In this document: positions 1 through 8,885 of the stretch, in pieces
Layout: every line of letters starts with the position of its first letter
How positions within the stretch are numbered: the stretch's first letter is position 1
Assembly (NCBI RefSeq): GCF_014212315.1
Contig: NZ_JACKXE010000002.1
Location: 372,001 to 436,000 of the forward strand
Source: Nocardioides luti
GTDB lineage: Bacteria > Actinomycetota > Actinomycetes > Propionibacteriales > Nocardioidaceae
DNA length: 64,000 nucleotides
Direction of reading: 5' to 3'
The notes under the pieces: model-generated
What the model was told of the DNA's origin: nothing
The model's database searches: none
Seen by the model: the letters and a program-made list of their open reading frames with translations, nothing else
Made by a program: the position numbers and the translations under genes

Positions 1-190
1 TCCGCAATTCCTAGCCGGGACCAGAAACGGCCCCACCCCATCGGGGGAGGCCGGCACCATTTCTCGTCGCATCACCCCTGCCGGCCTTATGATTGCCCTG
101 GTTGCTCCGAGGTGCTGCAGACACTCCGCGGGCGATCTCCCCTGGAAGCTCGACCAGTCGCGAGCTGGTCGAACTCCGCTCCACGAACGA

Positions 191-230
191 CCCCACGGCA
201 CCGGCCCCCGTCCGGAGCCGTGGGGTCTTT
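191..230 (+). terminator. Hairpin followed by TCTTT, likely terminator
   Basis: CCCCACGGC (191-199) pairs exactly with GCCGTGGGG (217-225), with a further CCGG/CCGG pairing inside the loop, and TCTTT follows. It would end a plus-strand transcript that enters from the left of the window. Confidence 0.55.
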
Positions 231-314
231 CACGGCTTACCACCGGGCGCCTGCCAGGGAGATCCGCCGCGTCTTCGAAGACTCCCAGGAGTCCTTCTGT
301 CGAGTAACCACCAA

Positions 315-356
315 GTCCGGTCCGTCGCCAAACCGGCTAGTGGCGACTTGCCGGAC
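315..356. other. Two-step hairpin of unknown role
   Basis: GTCCGG (315-320) pairs with CCGGAC (351-356) and, inside it, TCGCCA (325-330) pairs with TGGCGA (341-346), separated by a symmetric 4x4 internal loop. A smaller hairpin, GACTCC/GGAGTC around 279-293, lies just before it. No T-run follows. It could be a structured RNA or a processing element; nothing in the sequence decides. Confidence 0.35.
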
Positions 357-454
357 CCCCAGGAGTTTCGGGCGCTGCATTTGGCATCCATTCCTTCCCC
401 GCCGGGGGGTTCACTGCGGCTCGCAGGTTGGAAGGCATGAGTAGATTTCGGCTG

Positions 455-498
455 CACCGCCTCACCGTCCACCCCCGTTCGGCGAGGCGGTGTCTCGT
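455..498 (+). terminator. Hairpin, possible terminator
   Basis: CACCGCCTC (455-463) pairs with GAGGCGGTG (484-492), followed by TCTCGTCT. This is the second terminator-like stem in the first 500 bases. Confidence 0.45.
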
Positions 499-739
499 CT
501 ATGCGGTGCCGGTCGGCTTCGAGCGCTGCGTGCGGGGTACGGCGGGTACATGGCAAATCCGAACAGCACGCACGTCCTCTGGTTGACCTCATCGTGACGG
601 CAATCCTCATCGCTCTCGGAGCCATGTTTGTCCGCAGGCGCTCAAAGGAGACGACACGGACCAGATCGACTCTCAGCAGGGTCAGTCCGTTGTGCTTCGA
701 GCATGCCGGCCGAATCCAGGTGTGCGGCAGGCGCCTGTG

Positions 740-934
740 ATGGAACAACCTGTCGGCATGGAATGGACAGACCTCGCCCAGGAGTACATAGACACCTTCG
801 GCCAGCACCCGGCGGCCCCGTACGACCCGCCTCTCCTGCCGCCCGGCGTCACTGCCGATTCAGAATCCGGGGAGATCGGCGCAGCGGATCGCTTGGTTGC
901 AACTGATGAGTCAGAGCAGGCGCCGAACGAGTGA
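740..934 (+). CDS. Possible small protein (64 aa), unknown
   Basis: An open frame from ATG 740 to TGA 934 encodes an acidic 64-residue peptide rich in Pro, Asp and Glu, with a high proportion of G/C third bases. No domain is recognised and no strong ribosome binding site is visible. The rest of 500-1300 holds only short overlapping frames on both strands with no recognisable family, so this entry is tentative. Confidence 0.2.
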   Translation: MEQPVGMEWTDLAQEYIDTFGQHPAAPYDPPLLPPGVTADSESGEIGAADRLVATDESEQAPNE

Positions 935-1306
935 TGTTGCGCCACGCAAGCAGCGGCGCATCATGGCGACCGCGGACCACCCATACTCCCCCAGATCGCT
1001 GGACCGTCTCAGCCCGGGATAGTCGATCGAGCCGCTGTTTGGGCCAATCCGCACCGCCCTCTCCAGCGGGGAGCTAGCCAGCCTCGACGATTCTCCGCAG
1101 CAGCACGCTCTCCTAGCCTCGGCCCGGCCCAAGTACGCAAACAACTCAGCACACGCTGCGGGCCGCCACGTGACCCCCGGCCTCGGCGACGTCTGCCTGC
1201 CGGTTTCAAGTCGCTTTGGGGGCAATGCCCAAAGATGCGGGTCGACATCGTGCAACCCACGATGTGACGGTGCCGTCTCCCCCGCTGTTCGCCAGACCGG
1301 TCAGAG

Positions 1307-1322
1307 TTTACGAACTGGAAAC
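1307..1322 (+). promoter_or_regulatory. GlnR-like box upstream of amt
   Basis: TTTAC (1307-1311), six bases, then GAAAC (1318-1322) fits the actinobacterial GlnR half-site pattern gTnAc-n6-GaAAc except at the first base. It lies 85 bases before the amt start. A second GAAAC is present at 1346-1350, inside the hairpin GGAAAC-ata-GTTTCC (1345-1359). Binding by GlnR is inferred from the pattern only. Confidence 0.4.
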
Positions 1323-1406
1323 GACGCAGGTCCGTTGCGGTAAAGGAAACATAGTTTCCTCAGCGGAAGCGAGGTACCGGCCTCGAACCCACCGCAGGAG
1401 AGACAC

Positions 1407-2663
1407 ATGGACACAGGAACCACGGCCTTCATGCTGTGCTCGATCATCGGCCTGACGGTGATGATCCCCGGGCTGGCGCTGTTCTACGGCGGCATGGTCA
1501 GCGTGAAGAGCTCGGTGAACATGATGATGATGACCTACGGCGCAGTCGCGGTCGTCGGGCTCCTGTGGTTCGTCTTCGGGTTCTCCCTGGTCTTCGGCGA
1601 CTCCATCGGCGGCCTGTTCGGGAACCCCGGCGACTTCTTCGGCAGCTCCGGCCTGTTCAGCCCTGACGGGTCGACGGCTCAAACCAGTTACTCGGGTCTG
1701 CCCATCCTCCTGTTCTCACTCTTCCAGGCCCTCTTCGCCTGCATCACCGTCGCCCTGATCTCCGGTGCGGCAGCCGACCGGATGAAGTTCTCAGCGTGGA
1801 TGGTGTTCGCCGGGATCTGGGCGGTCGTGGTGTACTTCCCCGTCGCCCACTGGGTCTTCGCATTCGACGGCGTCGTCTCGGAGCACGGAGGCTGGATCGC
1901 GAACAAGCTCGGGGCCCTCGACTTCGCGGGTGGCACCGCGGTGCACATCAACGCCGGCGCGGGTGCCCTCGCTGTCGCGATCGTGCTCGGCAAGTCCGCC
2001 AACTTCGGGCGTGGTACCAAGCCGCACAGCGTCCCGCTGACCCTGCTCGGCGCCGGCCTGCTGTGGGCCGGGTGGTACGCCTTCAACGGCGGATCGTGGC
2101 TCGGCGCCTCGGACGGCGCGGCGTTCGCCATGGTCACCTCCTTCCTCGCCACCTGCGCGGCCACCTTGGCCTGGCTCTCGGTCGAGAAGCTCAAGGACGG
2201 ACACGTCACCGGCATCGGTGCCGCGTCCGGCGCGATCACCGGCCTGGTGGCGATCACCCCCGCCTGCGGCGACGTCACCCCCATGGGCGCGATCGTCGTC
2301 GGCCTCGTGGCCGGAGCGATCTGCCCGCTTGCGGTCGGCCTCAAGGACCGCTTCGGCTACGACGACTCACTCGACGTCGTCGGCGTCCACCTCGTCGGCG
2401 GCATCATCGGCACCCTGATGATCGGCATCGTCGGCTCCGCCGAGTCCGTCCAGGGCATCGACGGGCTGCTGTACGGCGGTGGCCTCGACCAGTTCTGGCG
2501 CCAGCTGGCCGCCGCTGCCGCCGTCCTGGTCTACTCGTTCGTCGTTTCCCTCGTGCTCGCACTGGCGATCAAGTCGACCATGGGCATCCGGATCTCGCCC
2601 GAGGACGAGGAGCTGGGCATCGACGCGAGGCTGCACCGCGACCCCGCCTACGAGCTCGCCTGA
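1407..2663 (+). CDS. amt: Ammonium transporter Amt/AmtB
   Basis: A 418-residue integral membrane ammonium/ammonia channel with the usual Amt length and many hydrophobic spans. The twin conducting-pore histidines are visible: His180 in GGTAVHINAGAG and His328 in DVVGVHLVGG. The ATG follows GGAGAG at good spacing. No glnK or glnD follows, unlike the usual amtB-glnK-glnD order; instead the gene runs towards the minus-strand nitrogen operon that ends at 2762. A GlnR-like box upstream suggests induction under nitrogen limitation. Confidence 0.95.
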   Translation: MDTGTTAFMLCSIIGLTVMIPGLALFYGGMVSVKSSVNMMMMTYGAVAVVGLLWFVFGFSLVFGDSIGGLFGNPGDFFGSSGLFSPDGSTAQTSYSGLPILLFSLFQALFACITVALISGAAADRMKFSAWMVFAGIWAVVVYFPVAHWVFAFDGVVSEHGGWIANKLGALDFAGGTAVHINAGAGALAVAIVLGKSANFGRGTKPHSVPLTLLGAGLLWAGWYAFNGGSWLGASDGAAFAMVTSFLATCAATLAWLSVEKLKDGHVTGIGAASGAITGLVAITPACGDVTPMGAIVVGLVAGAICPLAVGLKDRFGYDDSLDVVGVHLVGGIIGTLMIGIVGSAESVQGIDGLLYGGGLDQFWRQLAAAAAVLVYSFVVSLVLALAIKSTMGIRISPEDEELGIDARLHRDPAYELA

Positions 2664-2700
2664 CGCACACTCCGGGCCGACGCAGTCGCCCGACCGGTCC

Positions 2701-2734
2701 ACCGGCTCGCTCCACTCCAGGGGAGCGGGCCGGT
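2701..2734. terminator. Hairpin between convergent amt and regulator
   Basis: ACCGGCTCGCTCC (2701-2713) pairs with GGAGCGGGCCGGT (2722-2734) around a short loop, with one bulged base. It sits between the 3' ends of two convergent genes and could stop transcripts from both sides. Confidence 0.5.
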
Positions 2735-2761
2735 TCCGCGTTCCGGTCCGGGCTTGGTCGA

Positions 2762-3421
2762 TCAGACCGACGTGTCGGGAAAGGCGATCACGGACAGGAA
2801 ACGAATGGGGAACTCGATCAACGCGGTCGGACCATGCGCACCCTCGCCGTCGAGGGTCACCGAGTCGCCGCGCTCGAGGCGGAAGACTGAGCGGCTGTGG
2901 CCGTACTCCATGACACCCTCGAGCATGTAGATGAACTCGGTTCCCGGGTGCTGGAACAGCGGGTGCACCTCGCTGTCCTCGGTGAGCTCGACCATGAGGC
3001 ACTCGAGGCGTCGGTGCTCCCCGCGCAGCGACCCGAGCAGGTGATAGCCGTGACCGACCTGGGTGCCGTTGCGCACGATCGGAGTCCCTTGACCGGCCCG
3101 GACGAAGGCCGCCGGACGCTCCGCGTCGGAGCCGCGGAACAGCGAGCCCACGGGGACGTCCAGCCCCTGGGACAGCAGTGCCAACGTGGCCAGGCTGCAC
3201 GAGGTCTGAGCGTTCTCGATCTTCGACATCATCGCCTTCGAGATGCCGACCTTGGCCGCCATGTCAGCCACCGACAGTCCCTGCTGTTGGCGTAGCAGGC
3301 GCACGTTGACGCCGATCGCTCCCTCGAGCGAGAACGGGACATCGGACTCCCCACGGTGGCGCTGCCGCGTACTGCCGGTCCGGTTCCGCAGGAGCCGGGA
3401 GCTGTCAGCCAGGTCCGTCAT
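2762..3421 (-). CDS. XRE-family regulator with C-terminal cupin
   Basis: A 219-residue DNA-binding protein. Residues about 37-93 form an XRE helix-turn-helix (LSVADMAAKVGISKAMMSKIE), and about 145-210 form a cupin sensing domain (HPLFQHPGTEFIYMLEG). Proteins of this design usually control amine, amino acid or nitrogen catabolic operons and sense a small ligand in the cupin. It is the last gene of the glnT-glx operon, about 70 bases after the hydrolase gene, so it is the natural local regulator. The ligand is unknown. Confidence 0.88.
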   Translation of the reverse strand: MTDLADSSRLLRNRTGSTRQRHRGESDVPFSLEGAIGVNVRLLRQQQGLSVADMAAKVGISKAMMSKIENAQTSCSLATLALLSQGLDVPVGSLFRGSDAERPAAFVRAGQGTPIVRNGTQVGHGYHLLGSLRGEHRRLECLMVELTEDSEVHPLFQHPGTEFIYMLEGVMEYGHSRSVFRLERGDSVTLDGEGAHGPTALIEFPIRFLSVIAFPDTSV

Positions 3422-3491
3422 ACAGGCGATCCTAACGACCGAGTTTCCTCTCAGGAGACAGCGTCCCCGGCGGGTCGCGGCACGACCGGTG

Positions 3492-4691
3492 TCAGCCAGC
3501 GAGGTGACGCAGCACCGCGCTCAACGCCCCAACTCCGGCCTCGCAGTCGGCTGCGTCGACGTGCTCGGCTGGGGAGTGCGAGACACCCGTCGGGTTGCGC
3601 ACGAACAGCATGGCCGTCCGCACTCCCTGCGTCGCGAGGACGCCGGCGTCGTGCCCCGCCCCGGTGCCGATCACCGGCACGCCGCCGAGCAGAGACGCCA
3701 GATCGGCCACCAAGAGGTCGTCGAAGCGGGTAGCGGGAGTGAACGACTCGCGCGTCGCCCGCACACCAAGACGCTCCTCGAGCAACGGGACCAGGCGACG
3801 TACGTCGTCCTCCACCGGTCCACGAGCATCCAACCAGCCGGTCACCGACGACGGGATCGCGTTGACGCCGTTCGGGCGGACCACGACCTTGCCCACGGTC
3901 GCCACGCAGCCGAGCTGCGCTCCGGTGGCCCGGGCACCGGTGATCAGCGCTGCCAGGTCCAGCATCGGGTCCCTCCGATCCTCGAAGCGAGTCGTGCCGG
4001 CGTGGTTGGCCTCCCCCATCAGGTCGAAGCGCCACCGCCCGTGCGGCCAGATGGACGAGCCGACCGCGACGGGGACAGTCGGTCCGTCGAGGTCGGCGAG
4101 GAGACGGCCCTGCTCGAGGTGCAGCTCGACGAACGTGCCGATCCGGGCGAGGGTCTCGTCGTCACGGCCCACCCGCGTCGGGTCGCGCCCCGCGGCGATG
4201 AGCGCCTCGGCCATCGTGAGTCCCTCGCCGTCGGTCAGGCCCAGGGCGTGCTCGGGCGTCATGGCACCGGAGAGCAGGCGTGACCCTGAGCAGGCCACCC
4301 CGAAGCGTGCCCCTTCCTCGTCGACGAAGTTGGCGACCCCGATCGGTCGACCTGGCACGAACCCGGACGCCCGTAGACCGGCTACGGCTGCCAGCGACGA
4401 GGCGACGCCGAGCGGACCGTCGTACGCCCCGCCGTCGGGAACCGAGTCGAGGTGGGAACCGGTGACGATGCCCGGTCGATGGTCCCGGACCGCGGCGTCG
4501 GGGTCGCCCCACCAGGCCCACTGGTTGCCGACCCGGTCTTCGGTGACCGTGAGCCCGAGGCCCGTCGCGGTGCTGGCGAACCACTCCCGCAGGTCGGCGT
4601 CCGCGCGCGTCCAGGCGAAGCGCCGATACCCTCCGGTCGCGTCGTGGCGGCCGAGCCCCGCAATCTCATCGAGCAGGGCCGTGACCTTCAT
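3492..4691 (-). CDS. M20-family amidohydrolase, allantoate/N-carbamoyl type
   Basis: A 399-residue dinuclear metal hydrolase. The M20 ligands are visible: His80 and Asp91 (GSHLDSVPDGGAYDG), the Glu pair at 125-126 (FVDEEGARFG), His191 (ELHLEQG) and a C-terminal His372 (GVSHSPAEH). Relatives cleave allantoate, ureidoglycine or N-carbamoyl-L-amino acids and release ammonia. The start codon overlaps the stop of the upstream oxidoreductase by one base (TAATG), so the two are translationally coupled. Exact substrate cannot be read from sequence; its place in a glutamine/glutamate-like operon suggests release of nitrogen from an acylated or ureido amine. Confidence 0.85.
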   Translation of the reverse strand: MKVTALLDEIAGLGRHDATGGYRRFAWTRADADLREWFASTATGLGLTVTEDRVGNQWAWWGDPDAAVRDHRPGIVTGSHLDSVPDGGAYDGPLGVASSLAAVAGLRASGFVPGRPIGVANFVDEEGARFGVACSGSRLLSGAMTPEHALGLTDGEGLTMAEALIAAGRDPTRVGRDDETLARIGTFVELHLEQGRLLADLDGPTVPVAVGSSIWPHGRWRFDLMGEANHAGTTRFEDRRDPMLDLAALITGARATGAQLGCVATVGKVVVRPNGVNAIPSSVTGWLDARGPVEDDVRRLVPLLEERLGVRATRESFTPATRFDDLLVADLASLLGGVPVIGTGAGHDAGVLATQGVRTAMLFVRNPTGVSHSPAEHVDAADCEAGVGALSAVLRHLAG

Positions 4692-5875
4692 TAGCGCATC
4701 TCGCCGGCACCGACGTAGGGGTGGAGACTGGTGAGGAGCTCGCCTTCCTCGAAGCGCTCGAGTCGGAAGTCGGATGCGGGGATGTCCGGGTCGGTGCTGT
4801 CGCCCTCGAGGACGAGGTCGGCGACGAGGTCACCCACCGCGGGGGCGATCTTGAAGCCGTGCCCCGCGAAGCCGGCAGCAAGGACCAGGCCCTCGAGGCC
4901 GCCGACCGGAGCAATGACGGGGTTCCAGTCCGGGGGGACGTCGTAGACGCCGGCGTAGGTATGGGTCACGGTCGGGTCGGGGAAGCCCGGGAAGCGGTGG
5001 ATGAGCTTCTCGGCGTATTTCTCGATGCTGGTGTCAGAGGCCAGGTTGGAGTAGCGGTCAGGGTCGACGGGCTGCCCGTCGCGCACCCGGTGGTCGCTGT
5101 TGCCGACGAGGAACTGACCGGCGCCCTCGATCCGGCAGTACTGCAGGCTCACGAGGTCGGAGATAACCGGCAGGTCGGGCAGGCGCTCGCCGGCGTCGAC
5201 GACCAGGAGATCGGAGCGGTACGCCTCGACCGGGAACGCGACACCGAGGTCGGACAGCAGCCGGGCCGACCACCACCCCGAGGCCACGACCACGACGTCG
5301 GCGTCGACGATCGATCCGTCACCGAGCTCGACGCCGGCCACCCGGTCACCCCGGGTCAGGACGCGCGCCACCGGCGTGTTCTGCCGGACGCTGGCGCCGT
5401 GGTCGCGCGCTACCCGACCGTAGTGGAGCGCGAGCTGGGTGGCGTCGGCGAAGCCGCCGCGGGGTTCGTACGTCGCCAGTGCGACGTCGTCGACGTGCAT
5501 CATCGGCCAGAGCCCGGCCAGCCGGTCGATGTCGATCAGCTCCACCTCGACGCCCAGCCCTTGATGCATGACGGTGTTGTCGCGAAGCGGCTGCTCGTTC
5601 TCCGGTCCGACGATGACGCTGTAGCCGACCTGCCGAAACCCGACCTCCGGTCCGAGCTCCTCGAAGACCGGCAGGCTGCGCCAGGCCATCGCGGCGATGG
5701 ACGGCACGCCGTAGTGGGTGCGCACGATGCCGGAGGACTTGCCCGTCCCGCCGCCCGCCAGCAGGTGTCGCTCCAGGACGAGGACGTCGGAGATGCCGCG
5801 TGCCGTGAGCGCCCGGGCGATGGACAAGCCGATGAGCCCGCCACCGACGACGACGACGTGCGTTCCGCGGTCCAT
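4691..5875 (-). CDS. FAD-dependent amine oxidoreductase, sarcosine oxidase beta/DAO family
   Basis: A 394-residue flavoprotein. The N-terminus has the dinucleotide-binding motif VVVVGGGLIGLS, and the C-terminus the family pattern GFAGHGFKIAPAVGD. It resembles the beta subunit of sarcosine oxidase and the MgdA subunit of N-methylglutamate dehydrogenase. The start chosen is the ATG at 5873-5875, which overlaps the glxD stop by one base; the open frame continues upstream only inside glxD. No alpha, gamma or delta subunits accompany it, so it probably acts as a single-subunit oxidase or dehydrogenase on an N-alkyl amino acid; the substrate is inferred. Confidence 0.85.
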   Translation of the reverse strand: MDRGTHVVVVGGGLIGLSIARALTARGISDVLVLERHLLAGGGTGKSSGIVRTHYGVPSIAAMAWRSLPVFEELGPEVGFRQVGYSVIVGPENEQPLRDNTVMHQGLGVEVELIDIDRLAGLWPMMHVDDVALATYEPRGGFADATQLALHYGRVARDHGASVRQNTPVARVLTRGDRVAGVELGDGSIVDADVVVVASGWWSARLLSDLGVAFPVEAYRSDLLVVDAGERLPDLPVISDLVSLQYCRIEGAGQFLVGNSDHRVRDGQPVDPDRYSNLASDTSIEKYAEKLIHRFPGFPDPTVTHTYAGVYDVPPDWNPVIAPVGGLEGLVLAAGFAGHGFKIAPAVGDLVADLVLEGDSTDPDIPASDFRLERFEEGELLTSLHPYVGAGEMR

Positions 5876-7230
5876 CAGAGCGAGCCTCCGTTGTTCCAGC
5901 CGGGGATCCAGCTGGTCCCCGCCAGCGGGACCCGGGCCATCGCCGCGCCCTCGATCGAGGTCGCGACCATGTCCTCCGGCTCGAGGTGGGTCACATGGGC
6001 CTTCCCGCAGGCCCGCGCGATGGTCTGCGCTTCCATGGTGAGCACGCGCAGGTAGTTCGCCACCCGCCGCCCGCCCTCGACGGGGTCGAGGCGCTGCTGC
6101 AGCTCGGGGTCCTGGGTGGTGATGCCGGCCGGGTCCAGGCCGGCTTGGAAGGCGTCGTAGAACCCGGCCGCCGAGCCGAGGCGTTCGTAGTCCTCCTCGT
6201 AGCGCGGGTCGTTGTCGCCGAGCGCGATCAGCGCCGCGGTGCCGATCGCCACCGCGTCGGCCCCCAGCGCGAGGCACTTCGCCACGTCCCCGCCGTTGCG
6301 GATGCCTCCGGACACGATCAGCTGCACACCGTCGGGCCGCTTGTGCACCCCGAGCTCCTGGAGGGCCTGGACGGCCTGCGGGATGGCCGCCAGCGTCGGG
6401 ATCCCGACGTTCTCGATGAAGACCTCCTGCGTGGCGGCAGTACCACCCTGCATGCCGTCCACGACGACGACGTCGGCGCCGGCATGCACGGCCAGCTTGA
6501 CGTCGTAGTAGGTGCGCGAGGCGCCGACCTTGACGTAGATGGGCTTCTCCCAGTCGGTGATCTCGCGCAGCTCGTTGATCTTGATGGTGAGGTCGTCCGG
6601 GCCGGTCCAGTCCGGGTGCCGCGAGGCCGAGCGCTGGTCGATCCCGACCGGCAGGTCGCGCATGCCTGCCACCCGCTCCGACACCTTCTGACCGAGCAGC
6701 ATGCCTCCCCCACCCGGCTTCGCACCCTGGCCGAGCACGATCTCGATGGCGTCGGCCCGGCGCAGGTCGTCGGGGTTCATCCCGTAGCGGTTCGGCAGAT
6801 ACTGATAGACGAGGTGCTTGGAGCTTCCCCGCTCCTCAGGCGTCATCCCGCCGTCGCCGGTCGTGGTGGAGCTGCCGACGTCCGAGGCACCCCGACCCAG
6901 GGCCTCCTTGGCGCGTCCGCTCAGCGCACCGAAGGACATGCCGGCGACGGTGACGGGGATGTCGAGGTGCAGGGGGAACTTCGCGTGGCGCCCGCCCAGG
7001 ACGACGTCGGTCCCGCAGCGCTCGCGGTAGCCCTCGAGCGGGTAGCGCGAGACCGACGCCCCGAGGAAGAGCAGGTCGTCGAAGTGCGGCAGCGCCCGCT
7101 TCGAGCCCCAGCCCCGGATGTCGTAGATCCCCGTCTCGGCGGCGCGCTGGATGGCGGCGATGGTCGCGCGGTCGAAGGTGGCGGACTCGCGCAGGCCGCG
7201 GCGGGCCCGGTCGTCGGAGGTGGCGGTCAT
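5875..7230 (-). CDS. glxD: FMN-binding glutamate synthase-like subunit (GlxD/MgsC type)
   Basis: A 451-residue homologue of the central plus FMN-binding domains of glutamate synthase. Visible family signatures are VAGMSFGALS, GEGG-like TGDGGM, GQGAKPGGGGMLLG and VSGGIRNGGDVAKCLALGADAVAIGTA. In full-length GltB this domain takes ammonia from the amidotransferase and reduces 2-iminoglutarate. As a separate gene it matches GlxD of rhizobia and MgsC of N-methylglutamate synthase. It ends where the oxidoreductase begins, and starts 20 bases after glxC, so the modules are co-expressed. Confidence 0.9.
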   Translation of the reverse strand: MTATSDDRARRGLRESATFDRATIAAIQRAAETGIYDIRGWGSKRALPHFDDLLFLGASVSRYPLEGYRERCGTDVVLGGRHAKFPLHLDIPVTVAGMSFGALSGRAKEALGRGASDVGSSTTTGDGGMTPEERGSSKHLVYQYLPNRYGMNPDDLRRADAIEIVLGQGAKPGGGGMLLGQKVSERVAGMRDLPVGIDQRSASRHPDWTGPDDLTIKINELREITDWEKPIYVKVGASRTYYDVKLAVHAGADVVVVDGMQGGTAATQEVFIENVGIPTLAAIPQAVQALQELGVHKRPDGVQLIVSGGIRNGGDVAKCLALGADAVAIGTAALIALGDNDPRYEEDYERLGSAAGFYDAFQAGLDPAGITTQDPELQQRLDPVEGGRRVANYLRVLTMEAQTIARACGKAHVTHLEPEDMVATSIEGAAMARVPLAGTSWIPGWNNGGSL

Positions 7231-7250
7231 GGCGGCGGCCTCGGTCCTGG

Positions 7251-7931
7251 TCAGTAGGAGTTGTCGGCGTGGAAGTGGTAGAGCGTGCGGGCCGAGCCCA
7301 AGCGCGTGTACGTCGTCGGGTCGTCGTCGTAGCCGGCCGCCTTCAGCAGACCGGCGAGCTCGGCGAGGTGCTCGGGACCCATCGCCTTCTCGACGCAGTC
7401 CGCCCCGAGCGACGTCGCCGTACCGCGCAGGTAGATCCGCGCCTCGTAGACAGAATCGCCCAACGCCTCCCCGGCATCACCGCGCACGACGAGCCGCCCG
7501 CGCTGTGCCATGAACGCGCTCATGTGACCGACGGAGCCCCCGACCACGATGTCGAGGCCCTTGAGGGAGATCCCGCAGCGAGCACCGGCGTCGCCGTCGA
7601 TGACGAGCAGCCCGCCCCGGCCGGTGGCACCCGCCGACTGCGAGGCGTTCCCGGTCACGTGGACGGACCCGCTCATCATGTTCTCCGCCAGCCCCGTGCC
7701 GGCGTTGCCGTGGATGGTGACCTCGGCCTGCTGGTTCATCCCGGCTGCGTAGTAGCCGACGTGGCCCTCGACCGTCACGGACACGGGAGCGTCGAGACCC
7801 ACCGCGACGTTGTGGGCCCCGGCGGCCCCTTCGATGACGAACGAGCCGCTGAGGCCCGGAGCGTGCAGCGCCTGGTTCACCTCGCGCAGGGGCACTCGGG
7901 CGAGGTCGAACGTCGTGTCGGCGGCGCTCAT
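7251..7931 (-). CDS. glxC: Glutamate synthase GXGXG-domain protein (GlxC/MgsB type)
   Basis: A 226-residue protein made of the right-handed beta-helix that forms the C-terminal part of GltB. Repeated Gly-rich turns are visible (VVGGSVGHMSAFM, VVRGDAGEALGDS, IHGNAGTGLAENM). In glutamate synthase this domain holds the amidotransferase and synthase domains together. The ATG at 7929-7931 overlaps the glxB stop by four bases (ATGA). The open frame extends further upstream but only inside glxB, so the shorter form is preferred. Confidence 0.88.
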   Translation of the reverse strand: MSAADTTFDLARVPLREVNQALHAPGLSGSFVIEGAAGAHNVAVGLDAPVSVTVEGHVGYYAAGMNQQAEVTIHGNAGTGLAENMMSGSVHVTGNASQSAGATGRGGLLVIDGDAGARCGISLKGLDIVVGGSVGHMSAFMAQRGRLVVRGDAGEALGDSVYEARIYLRGTATSLGADCVEKAMGPEHLAELAGLLKAAGYDDDPTTYTRLGSARTLYHFHADNSY

Positions 7932-8839
7932 GCCGGCACCGCCGCTCGGGTCCACGCGTAGATGACCTCGGGCTCGGGCTCCCAGATGCGTGCGGAGGCA
8001 ATGCCCGGCAGGTGGGCCAGGGCGCGGTACTCCGAGGCCATGGCGACCCAGTCGCCGGTCTCCGCGATGACCGCCGGCTTGCACGCGATCGCGTCGCGCA
8101 CGACCGCGAACGAGTCCCGGTCGGAGACCAGGAGCGTGTAGAACCCGTCGAAGGTGCGGGTCAGCTCGGTGAGAGCCGAGGCGACGTCCTTGCCGGCCGC
8201 GAGCTGCTGGGCCACGAAGTGGGCGCCGACCTCGGTGTCGTTCTCGGAGTCGAAGGTGACGCCGGCCGCGCGGAGCTCGCGGCGGATCGTGGCGTGGTTG
8301 CTGAAGGACCCGTTGTGCACCAGGCACTCCCCCGGCCCCACGGCGTACGGGTGCGCACCAGCCGGTGTCACGGCCGACTCGGTGGCCATCCGGGTGTGCC
8401 CGACGCCCTGCCAGCCTCCGGCGGAGGCGAGGCCCCAGCGCTCGGCCAGCGCGCGCGGCGTCCCGACCCCCTTGAGGACCGCGAGGTCCTCGCCGAAGCC
8501 GCCGACCAGCACATCGGGGTAGGCCGTGCGGACGGCCGCCATCAGTGCTGTGGGCGACGCCTCGGCATGTGCGAGCACGACGCCTCCGACGTGCGCGGCA
8601 TGCACCCGGTCACCCAGGGCCGTGGTCAGCGCGGCGCCGACCTCGCCGGCGTCGAGCCCCTCGTCGATCAGCGAGACCGTGCAGCGACCCGCCGGCGCCC
8701 ACTCGTGGTGGCCGTAGACCGCGATCCCGGCCGAGTCCGCGCCACGGTCCTGCATCTCGCAGAGCATCCCGGTGAGCAGCTCGCCGAGCCGGGGGTAGAG
8801 CTCGGGGTTGCGCAGGTGCAACCCGACGATTCCACACAT
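7928..8839 (-). CDS. glxB: Class II glutamine amidotransferase-like (GlxB/MgsA type)
   Basis: A 303-residue Ntn-type amidotransferase. Cys2 directly after the initiator Met is the expected catalytic residue (MCGIVGLHL), and GHTRMATESAVTPAGAHP and LVHNGSFSNH are the glutamine-site motifs. It corresponds to the N-terminal domain of GltB as a free subunit. It would release ammonia, or methylamine from gamma-glutamylmethylamide, and channel it to GlxC/GlxD. It lies 46 bases after glnT. Confidence 0.9.
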   Translation of the reverse strand: MCGIVGLHLRNPELYPRLGELLTGMLCEMQDRGADSAGIAVYGHHEWAPAGRCTVSLIDEGLDAGEVGAALTTALGDRVHAAHVGGVVLAHAEASPTALMAAVRTAYPDVLVGGFGEDLAVLKGVGTPRALAERWGLASAGGWQGVGHTRMATESAVTPAGAHPYAVGPGECLVHNGSFSNHATIRRELRAAGVTFDSENDTEVGAHFVAQQLAAGKDVASALTELTRTFDGFYTLLVSDRDSFAVVRDAIACKPAVIAETGDWVAMASEYRALAHLPGIASARIWEPEPEVIYAWTRAAVPA

Positions 8840-8885
8840 GCTGTCGCTTCCGTCCTCTCGTGGGGTCCAGCTGATGGGGATCGGC

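Noticed and set aside
89-1300. Short frames of 60-190 codons on both strands in the first 1.3 kb
   Set aside because: They overlap each other, have no recognisable domain or ribosome binding site and vary in codon use. Only the 740-934 frame is listed, at low confidence.
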